Virus record (IMG/VR): IMGVR_UViG_3300004369_000191
Span: 1-20,803 of that record
Source: a virus
Strand: one strand, 5' to 3'
DNA length: 20,803 nucleotides
Shown: in pieces, positions 15,505 to 20,803 of the stretch
Layout: every line of letters starts with the position of its first letter
Position numbering within the stretch: position 1 is the first letter of the stretch
Program-made: the position numbers and the translations under genes
Notes under the pieces: model-generated
What the model was told of the DNA's origin: nothing
What the model saw: the letters and a program-made list of their open reading frames with translations, nothing else
Databases searched by the model: none

Positions 15505-18500
15505 TTATACTGAATTACGAGCTAAAGTTCTTTGGCTATTTGCAGAGTCGTCAAGTAACGCTATAACTTGTCTAAGTAGTTCATTGGTTAATTCTTGTGG
15601 TGGTAATGTTGTTAATCGTTCAGCTTCTTTCTTCTTAGCTTCTTCCACTTTGGCTAGTTGCTCTGCTTCTGCCTTCTTTTTGGCTTCTGCTGCCTGTTTA
15701 GCCATTTCAGTTTGTTTTGCTTCTTCAAGAGGTTTGCCTGTTTGTGCAGAAACTGTTTTAGATGCATCTACGCCAGCGACTGTTTTGGATGCTTGAAGTT
15801 GGTTTAATTGGTTTTCGTAACGTTCTAAGTCTCTCTGCCTCACCTTAGCACGAAATGTGCCTTGAGGACCGTTCTGTTGTTGTTCTTTAAGACGTGCAAT
15901 TCTACTTTTTAGTTGATCAATTTTAACTTGTTTAGGATCTTTTGTTGCTTCTGCGGCTGTATCTTTGCTAGCTTCTTTTTCAGACCCACCAAACAAGCCG
16001 CCAAAGAAATTACCTACTGCACCAGTTACACTTTTAGCGATACTACCTACTTTGTCTTTAATAGCACCTAAGTCAACATTTTCTTTTAGAGATTGCCATC
16101 CTTTACTAGTCCATTCGCCAATAGTATCAAGGCCTTCTCCAATGGTTTCCTTACTTACTAGACCAAATGTCATACCAGATAGTAGCCCACTTGCTTGTGC
16201 TTTAACAGCTTTACCTATATCACCGCTGTTTTTCCATTCATCCCATCCAGCAGTAACGTTTCCGAATTGATTCTCGACCCATCCACCAACTTTGCTTAAT
16301 CCAGCAGATATTGTTTCTTGGTCGATAAGTCCAAATGTTAAACTACTTGCGGCGCCAGCAAGACCTTCTCTAACAGCTCCTTTTAAATTTCCTGATTTTT
16401 TATATTCTTCAATGCCTGCTGTAAATCCATCAAAAATACTCATACCAGCGGTTATTGCAAGACCAACAGGACCAGCGAACTTGGCGGCGCCGCCAAGAAG
16501 TTTTGCGCCGCCTTTTAAAAGACCGCCAGCGGCACCAGCGCCTTTGCTTGCTACACCAGCAACAGCTTGACCGGCGCTACCAGCTTTACTAAGTAAATTC
16601 CCGCCTAGTTTGCCTAACCCTAGTTTACCAGGCATCATAGTCATAGCAACAGTTAACGCTCCGATTGCTGTTGTTAAATATCCAATACCTTCAGTGAGCT
16701 TAAAAGCCCCTATCATATCGTCAACACTCATTTTAGAAAATTCAGTAACTTTTTTCTGTAGTGCTTCGATGTCTTTATTCATCAACGAGATAACGTCACT
16801 ATACTTTACTACTAGTTGATCTGTAATTTGCTGTTGCTTAATGATTAACTGTTGCGATTCAATAGTATTTTGTACAATTTTACCGGTTTCAGTAGTAGGA
16901 TCTGTACCTTGTGCAACTTGTCCTTCGACGTTCTTTCGTGCATTGTCTAATGCTGTTTTTGTTTGCTTGACAGTATCGTCTAGCATACCAACCATTGATT
17001 TAGAAACTTCACCTGCTAAACCGCCGACTCCAGCCATAGCTGCCGCGCCAATGTCTGGACCTCGAGCAAGAATTTCTTTTCGAATCTGGTCTGCGGTATC
17101 GGCTTGTATATCAGCAACTTTTTGAACATTTAATGTTCCTGCGGTAGCAGAATTGCTAAACTGTTCTATACGCTCATTAAATCCAGCACTCATCGAAGCA
17201 AATGCTGCCGCATCTTTACTGACAATCTGTCCATAGACCATCTTTTCTCTAAATGCTTTGGCTTCGATGGCAGACATTTTAGCAGTTGCTTGTTCAACCA
17301 TTTGGGCTTGCTCGGGTCCCATTTGAGCTAGTTTTGCACGGAATGCTAATTCATTGTTCGCTTCTTTAGCAGATGCCATGCGTTTACGTGCATCATCACC
17401 TGTTAAAGCTCCAATTAGTTTTAGGTTGTTTGCATACTCTTTGGTATTTTGTGCAATGGCTGCTTCATCACCCGGACCAACTTGGCCACCTCGACGCATC
17501 ATGGCCATTGTTTCAGCCATGAGCTCGCCTTGTTCTTCAAATCCATATCCGAGGGCAAGTAACTCGGTCTTCATCGACTTGCCACCTGCTTGCATTGCGC
17601 CGCCCATTAACTTAGCGGCTTCAGTTACACCCAAGCCAGACTCAGCAAACGTTGCACTATTTTTCTGTAATACTCTACTGAATTGTTCAGTAGTCATGCC
17701 AGCACCGTATGCACCTTTACGCATGCCTTCGAGACCATCAGCAAAAGCGCCGCCAGCTTGTGTTAAACTATTAAACATTGAAAGATTACGCTTATACGCA
17801 ATCTTGCTCATGTCTATCATTTCTTTAGCAAGTTTTGCACCTGCGCCTGCAATGCTTTCAATAATAGGACCGAGAATGGTCATTGCGGCGCCTACTTTAC
17901 CAGCAGTGCCTCCCATATTTGAAAGTGCTTGTCCTGCTTCTTTAGCAGTTTCGGACATCACTTTAAGTGATTGTTCTGCCGCATTGACATATACATCTAG
18001 CATTGAGCTAGCGATATCTGCCGCATCTGCTCCGTCTTGTAATCCTTTAGCAACGTTGAACAGCCCAGGTACTACTGTACCTGTAACAACCTTGCTCATT
18101 CTCATCATAGTATTCGATGCAAGGCCAACATTTGTCTTATAAATTGCTAAGTTGCGTAATTGTTCTTTCTGCGAACTTAGCATAGTTGCTTCGTACGCAT
18201 TTCCCGACATGGTCAACTCTTTGATGGTTTCGTCGAGATCTTTAAACCCTTCAGCCGCGGCTTGGGTGTTTGCACCTTGCCCTTCGGTAATACGCCTAAA
18301 TAAGTTTAAACCTTTATTAGACTTCTGAACACTATCAGTTAACCGTTTAATTTCAGCCGATGCCGCGGCAAAGTCCTTTCCTGCAACATCAGGAGAAACA
18401 TTTCGAGCGCCGCTGCCGCCAGCCCCTACACTAGGTCCGACGCCTGCTTGTGCTAGTCGAGAAGCTTCTAAAAACGCATCCGATATAGCACGTTTAAACT

Positions 18501-18531
18501 CTTCTGCACTCATACTGCCTAGATCAGCCAT
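15505..18531 (-). CDS. Probable tail tape measure protein (1008 aa)
   Basis: This is a long, mostly helical, Ala/Gly/Lys-rich protein with hydrophobic Gly/Ala segments in the third quarter (GIGYLTTAIGALTVAMTMM, then GGAAKFAGPVGLAITAGMS). That is the usual make-up of tape measure proteins, which set tail length and enter the cell envelope during infection. After the hydrophobic part comes a tandem pair of about 50 residues each with the pattern K-x-SG-x4-AV ... S-x2-TFGL-x3-ETI-x2-GL. A Lys/Glu/Ala coiled coil follows (about residues 890-975), then a short end (ELLRQVIALLDDSANSQ). At about 1.5 angstrom per residue, 1008 residues would correspond to a tail near 150 nm (rule of thumb). It is longer than T4 gp29 (590 residues), and homology to gp29 is not evident by eye; another large tail or internal protein remains possible. 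AAGGA precedes the start, and a shared divergent promoter region links it to gp26/gp51. Confidence 0.8.
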   Translation of the reverse strand: MADLGSMSAEEFKRAISDAFLEASRLAQAGVGPSVGAGGSGARNVSPDVAGKDFAAASAEIKRLTDSVQKSNKGLNLFRRITEGQGANTQAAAEGFKDLDETIKELTMSGNAYEATMLSSQKEQLRNLAIYKTNVGLASNTMMRMSKVVTGTVVPGLFNVAKGLQDGADAADIASSMLDVYVNAAEQSLKVMSETAKEAGQALSNMGGTAGKVGAAMTILGPIIESIAGAGAKLAKEMIDMSKIAYKRNLSMFNSLTQAGGAFADGLEGMRKGAYGAGMTTEQFSRVLQKNSATFAESGLGVTEAAKLMGGAMQAGGKSMKTELLALGYGFEEQGELMAETMAMMRRGGQVGPGDEAAIAQNTKEYANNLKLIGALTGDDARKRMASAKEANNELAFRAKLAQMGPEQAQMVEQATAKMSAIEAKAFREKMVYGQIVSKDAAAFASMSAGFNERIEQFSNSATAGTLNVQKVADIQADTADQIRKEILARGPDIGAAAMAGVGGLAGEVSKSMVGMLDDTVKQTKTALDNARKNVEGQVAQGTDPTTETGKIVQNTIESQQLIIKQQQITDQLVVKYSDVISLMNKDIEALQKKVTEFSKMSVDDMIGAFKLTEGIGYLTTAIGALTVAMTMMPGKLGLGKLGGNLLSKAGSAGQAVAGVASKGAGAAGGLLKGGAKLLGGAAKFAGPVGLAITAGMSIFDGFTAGIEEYKKSGNLKGAVREGLAGAASSLTFGLIDQETISAGLSKVGGWVENQFGNVTAGWDEWKNSGDIGKAVKAQASGLLSGMTFGLVSKETIGEGLDTIGEWTSKGWQSLKENVDLGAIKDKVGSIAKSVTGAVGNFFGGLFGGSEKEASKDTAAEATKDPKQVKIDQLKSRIARLKEQQQNGPQGTFRAKVRQRDLERYENQLNQLQASKTVAGVDASKTVSAQTGKPLEEAKQTEMAKQAAEAKKKAEAEQLAKVEEAKKKEAERLTTLPPQELTNELLRQVIALLDDSANSQRTLARNSV

Positions 18532-18566
18532 TTATTTTTTTTTCCTTAAACAGTCACTTTTTGAGC

Positions 18567-18574
18567 TATAAATA
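18567..18574 (+). promoter_or_regulatory. Late promoter TATAAATA for gp26/gp51
   Basis: This is a perfect T4 late consensus on the plus strand, in the context CTATAAATACA. It lies 48 bases upstream of the gp26-like ATG, giving a leader of about 40 bases with AGGA 8 bases before the start. Confidence 0.75.
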
Positions 18575-18602
18575 CACTATAGTATCAATTATCAATATAT
18601 TG

Positions 18603-18610
18603 TATTTATA
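18603..18610 (-). promoter_or_regulatory. Late promoter TATAAATA for the tape measure gene
   Basis: This is a perfect T4 late consensus on the minus strand, in the same 11-base context CTATAAATACA as the plus-strand promoter at 18567. The two face each other, so each transcript runs through the other promoter. The leader to the tape measure ATG would be about 65 bases. Confidence 0.75.
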
Positions 18611-18621
18611 GGATCAAAAAC

Positions 18622-19557
18622 ATGGAAAATTCAAATGAGCAACAAATGCCATCTAATCTAGGAATGGCACAACTAGGCGGACCTATGCAAGGTGCACCGC
18701 AAGCTATGCAACCAGGACAGAACCCTCTTGCAGGGCATTTTCGTATGCCAAAAATTCATCTGCAATTACCAAGCGGAGGGAAATGGTGGAAACCAGGCTC
18801 ATTAGAGCTTCCGGTTACTGGAGAAGTGCCTATCTACGCAATGAGTGCTAAAGATGAAATACTATTAAGAACTCCAGATGGACTAATGAACGGTAGTGCT
18901 GTTAAACAAGTTATTGAACACTGTTGTCCTAGCATCAAAGATGCATGGGGCATGCCTAGTGTCGATACTGATGCTATTTTAATTGCTATTCGAATTGCAA
19001 CGTTTGGAGAGCAAATGGATATCAATATACATTGCCCTAGTTGCAACGAAGAAAACTCTTACGGGGTTGACTTAGGAAATAGGCTAGCACAAGTTCACAT
19101 TCCAGACTATGATACTCCCGTTGCTATTGACGATCTAGAATACATTTTTCATCCGCAAACATATAACGCTGTTACAAGACTAAACAAAATGCGATTTACA
19201 CAAGATCGAATTGCACAGTTATTGTCAGACAACGATATGAGCGACGAAGAAAAAACCGCAGGACTTACTAAAAACTTTGGTGACTTAGTAGATATTAGTA
19301 TCGATAATTTGGTAGAAAGCACTAAAGCTATTAGAATGCCCGACGGGTCTATAGTTACTCACAAACCTCACATCAAAGAGTACTATAATAATGCAGAATC
19401 TAGACTCATTACTAAACTCAATGAGAAACTTGTTCAATTTGCCGACCAAGCAGGTCTAGGTATCATGGATCTTAAATGTCAACATTGCGAGCATGAATTC
19501 CAAAATGCTATCGAATTCGATTACGCAAATTTTTTCGACGAAGCCTCCTCCAGTTAA
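18622..19557 (+). CDS. 26: Baseplate hub/assembly protein, gp26-like (311 aa)
   Basis: In T4, gp26 is needed to build the baseplate hub. The N-terminal 40 residues are Met/Gln/Pro/Gly-rich and probably flexible; the conserved part starts near FRMPKIHLQLPSGGKWWKPG (40-59). Two CxxC pairs, CPSC (138-141) and CQHC (286-289), could together bind one zinc ion. The region between them is helical and charged. The frame ends DEASSS only six codons after the in-frame slippery sequence at 19527-19536, so a share of ribosomes probably shifts to the -1 frame and continues into the gp51-like part. AGGA lies 8 bases before the ATG. The gene is divergent from the tape measure gene and shares a promoter region with it. 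It is longer than T4 gp26 (208 residues). Assignment to the T4 gp26-type baseplate family is by recognition of the conserved segments and context. Confidence 0.85.
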   Translation: MENSNEQQMPSNLGMAQLGGPMQGAPQAMQPGQNPLAGHFRMPKIHLQLPSGGKWWKPGSLELPVTGEVPIYAMSAKDEILLRTPDGLMNGSAVKQVIEHCCPSIKDAWGMPSVDTDAILIAIRIATFGEQMDINIHCPSCNEENSYGVDLGNRLAQVHIPDYDTPVAIDDLEYIFHPQTYNAVTRLNKMRFTQDRIAQLLSDNDMSDEEKTAGLTKNFGDLVDISIDNLVESTKAIRMPDGSIVTHKPHIKEYYNNAESRLITKLNEKLVQFADQAGLGIMDLKCQHCEHEFQNAIEFDYANFFDEASSS

Positions 19558-19769
19558 AAACCGAGCAAGAAATCGTAGCACTAATCAAACGCTACGAGAA
19601 AGAGGTGGAGGCTATAAGAGATAACTGCTTGCGTTTATGTTGGTGGATGCGCGGTTCAATTTCTTATACCGAGATGTTTGAGTTAGACATCAATGAACGC
19701 GAAATGATTAATAAAATTGTAGAAGGTAATTTAGAGACTACAAAGAAAAGCTCATTGCCGTTCTTTTAA
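19497..19769 (+). CDS. 51: gp51-like reading frame, probably made as a -1 frameshift extension of gp26
   Basis: This frame is open from 19497 to a TAA at 19767-19769 and overlaps the end of the gp26-like gene in the -1 frame. There is no ATG before the middle of its conserved part (YEKEVEAIRDN, CLRLCWWMRG), and no ribosome binding site fits a start at its beginning. A slip at 19530-19536 would join gp26 residue 305 to 77 residues of this frame, ending NLETTKKSSLPFF, giving a 382-residue fusion. The 77 residues form a charged helix, a Cys-Trp-Trp core and a short helical end. Small proteins with this ending are, from memory, annotated as gp51 baseplate hub assembly catalyst in marine T4-like phages; T4 gp51 itself is much longer. 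Initiation at an internal GTG (19605) is the alternative but would cut the conserved part. Confidence 0.78.
   Translation: MPKCYRIRLRKFFRRSLLQLKTEQEIVALIKRYEKEVEAIRDNCLRLCWWMRGSISYTEMFELDINEREMINKIVEGNLETTKKSSLPFF
19527..19613 (+). promoter_or_regulatory. Programmed -1 ribosomal frameshift signal
   Basis: In the gp26 frame the bases read GCA AAT TTT TTC. This contains two overlapping X-XXY-YYZ heptamers, A_AAT_TTT (19527-19533) and T_TTT_TTC (19530-19536). Five bases later a stem begins: AGCCTCC (19542-19548) pairs with GGAGGCT (19607-19613), extended by CC/GG after one mismatch. Its loop holds a second perfect 7-bp hairpin, TCGTAGC (19573-19579) with GCTACGA (19591-19597). Slippery site, spacer and structure are in the standard arrangement, and the -1 frame is open to 19769. 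Confidence 0.8.
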
Positions 19770-19818
19770 GGATCTCTACGAGATCCGTTGTTTCGCTAAC
19801 GCTCACAACATTTTTTTT
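19770..19818 (+). terminator. Terminator after gp26/gp51
   Basis: Immediately after the gp51-like stop comes a perfect 7-bp hairpin, GGATCTC-TAC-GAGATCC (19770-19786). A weaker stem follows, GTTGT (19787-19791) with ACAAC (19805-19809), then a base and eight T residues (19811-19818). The U tract after the second stem makes this a credible intrinsic terminator for the plus-strand unit. Confidence 0.65.
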
Positions 19819-20240
19819 ACTTGAGACTTATTATATATTGAACTTTCACGTAGATTGTTTCAGTCAGACGGAACCTGTTAAGGGTTCCGTCTATCTCGAA
19901 TTTCACGTGAGTTCATCACAGCCGAGACTTGGAAGTAGGTAATTTTCTGCTACACAATGGGCTCTGACCTTTCCCAACCTACGTCGACATATGTAACATA
20001 AAGAGTGCATTAAACGCTTTAATGCTTCCTTTATAGTACATTACCCGTTGCTTCGTTCCTAGTGCATACGGTTTTTATGTGTAATGTGCAGTTTTTCGAT
20101 AGCCAACAGTCTATCTACGTCAACCAGTAGCCCAATCTGTTTGATGGCTTCCACACTCTGGTGTGTCGATCAACGTGTTACGTGTGTTCCGATCAAGGAT
20201 ACTTTTTCCACAGCGGTATTTTCAAACTGGCCCGCTAACC
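19819..20240. other. Intergenic region rich in inverted repeats, no supported gene
   Basis: The gap lies between the 3' ends of two convergent units. I see no convincing coding frame. It holds several inverted repeats: AGACGGAACC / GGTTCCGTCT (19866-19875 / 19883-19892), enclosed by GAACT-TT-CACG / CGTGAGTTC (19840-19850 / 19906-19914); GTAGGT / ACCTAC (19935-19940 / 19977-19982) enclosing GGG / CCC; GCATTAAA-CGC-TTTAATGC (20007-20025); and GTACATTAC / GTAATGTGC (20036-20044 / 20081-20089, one wobble). None has a clear U tract, and no tRNA could be folded by eye. A non-coding RNA, a processing region or a remnant of lost genes are all possible. Confidence 0.5.
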
Positions 20241-20681
20241 TTATGTGTTGGATTGTTTTGCCTGTTCTAGTAGTCTTTGTCTAAGAATCTTTGAGCCGCC
20301 TACTCTTACATTAATAATTCCGTTATAATACTCGTCTGTTTCTAACACACGGCGGTCAAATTGTTCTTTTGCCTCTAAGTATGACATTTCGCCTTTAGTT
20401 TCACAAAAATATAGTATCTCTCTAGTGAATTGATCTACGCCAAGTTGTTCTACATCTGCCTGTAAATGCTCGGACGATCCCCAGTAGTCACGCCAATCGC
20501 TCTCCACTGTTGTACGTCTTTTGCGAGTTTTGCCTTTAAGAGGTGGTCTAGTTTTTTTGAATTGAGCCAGTTTTTTGCCAATATATTTTTGATTTGTCTG
20601 TAGGTTTGTGATCAAATACACAAACCCAAGGACGCCTTCGGGAATTTCTTCAACTAGTGTGCCTTTGTATTGCCATGACAT
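20241..20681 (-). CDS. GIY-YIG family endonuclease-like protein (146 aa)
   Basis: The N-terminal part holds the two signature strands as GFVYLI (19-24) and YIGKK (33-37). These are followed by a basic loop (KGKTRKRRT), then DYWGSS (65-70), a Glu in SYLEAKEQ (E103) and an Asn in YYNGIINVR. The order and spacing of Tyr, Arg/Lys, Glu and Asn match the GIY-YIG nuclease fold, so the protein could cut DNA. It has no separate DNA-binding domain and almost no room for one, unlike typical homing nucleases such as I-TevI. I chose the ATG at 20681 (MSWQYKGTLVEEIPEG), 5 bases after the upstream stop; a TTG at 20711 would extend it by 10 residues but overlaps the upstream gene. The ribosome binding site is weak. 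Its role in the phage is unknown; a mobile or DNA-processing nuclease is inference. Confidence 0.82.
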   Translation of the reverse strand: MSWQYKGTLVEEIPEGVLGFVYLITNLQTNQKYIGKKLAQFKKTRPPLKGKTRKRRTTVESDWRDYWGSSEHLQADVEQLGVDQFTREILYFCETKGEMSYLEAKEQFDRRVLETDEYYNGIINVRVGGSKILRQRLLEQAKQSNT

Positions 20682-20686
20682 TGTTT

Positions 20687-20803
20687 TTATATAGTGTCTC
20701 CGTAGATCCAACCTAAACTTTCAAGTTTATGAATCCATGTGAACACTGGAAGTTCTATTGGTAATTCCCATCTGACATCATTCCAGCAAATGTAATTACC
20801 TTG
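20687..20803 (-). CDS. C-terminal end of an unidentified gene (partial)
   Basis: The minus-strand frame from the right window edge is open for 38 codons and ends at TAA (20687-20689), 5 bases before the GIY-YIG start. The residues are rich in Trp and hydrophobics (CWNDVRWELPIELPVFTWIH, ending LGWIYGDTI). The composition and the tight spacing to the next gene support a real coding region in the same operon. I do not recognise the family, and the N-terminus is outside the window. Confidence 0.65.
   Translation of the reverse strand, partial: QGNYICWNDVRWELPIELPVFTWIHKLESLGWIYGDTI

Noticed and set aside
17354-18142. A 262-codon plus-strand frame opposite the tape measure gene
   Set aside because: It is an antisense shadow of an Ala/Gly/Met-rich coding region and runs against the operon.
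18531-18545. A run of nine A residues before the tape measure start as a slippage site
   Set aside because: It lies upstream of the start codon, so slippage there would not alter a protein.
19860-19990. Possible tRNA gene from the paired segments
   Set aside because: No cloverleaf with a 7-bp acceptor stem, an anticodon arm and a TTCRA-type loop could be assembled on either strand.
20084-20284. A 66-codon plus-strand frame over the end of the GIY-YIG gene
   Set aside because: The sequence is Ser/Cys-rich without protein-like pattern. It overlaps the GIY-YIG gene antisense and has no ribosome binding site.
20682-20711. TTG start extending the GIY-YIG protein by 10 residues
   Set aside because: It overlaps the upstream gene by 25 bases. 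The ATG at 20681 sits directly after that gene's stop and begins a sensible N-terminus.

Overview
The window is part of the virion-structure region of a T4-like myovirus, most probably a marine phage of the cyanophage/pelagiphage type. The main evidence is the collinear head block (portal gp20, small gp67-like core protein, acidic core protein, gp21 protease, gp22 scaffold, gp23 major capsid protein), the gp26/gp51-type baseplate genes, T4-type late promoters (NATAAATA) ahead of most transcription units, and mosaic fibre-like virion proteins of the sort common in marine T4-like phages. The host cannot be told from the window, and no auxiliary metabolic gene is present.

Layout from left to right. 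1-2541 (-) is the 5' part of a very repetitive fibre-like gene that runs off the left edge. 2697-4424, 4424-7768, 7783-8223, 8235-8543 and 8551-9078 (all -) form a tightly packed set of virion proteins that share small modules. 9127-9477 (-) is a small unknown gene just behind the gp23 terminator. 9525-15461 (-) is the head block, transcribed in the order 20, 67-like, acidic core protein, 21, 22, 23. 15505-18531 (-) is a probable tail tape measure protein. 18622-19557 (+) is the gp26-like baseplate protein, overlapped in the -1 frame by a gp51-like reading frame ending at 19769. 19770-20240 is a 471-base gap with no gene I can support, but it is rich in inverted repeats. 20241-20681 (-) is a GIY-YIG family protein, and 20687-20803 (-) is the C-terminal end of an unidentified gene.

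How it fits together. The gp20-gp23 genes build and mature the prohead. The tape measure gene and the gp26/gp51 unit are divergent and driven by two identical face-to-face late promoters at 18566-18611. The genes to the left of gp23 are probably neck, tail or fibre components.

The most notable observation is a complete-looking -1 ribosomal frameshift cassette at the gp26/gp51 junction: two overlapping slippery heptamers in the gp26 frame, a 5-base spacer, a long stem with a second hairpin nested in it, and a downstream frame with no usable ATG. It would make a 382-residue gp26-gp51 fusion beside the 311-residue gp26. That resembles the G/GT tail assembly chaperones of other tailed phages, which are also encoded next to the tape measure gene. 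A second unusual spot is the gene after gp23: it lacks a Shine-Dalgarno sequence and has a perfect late promoter inside its first codons, predicting a leaderless mRNA.
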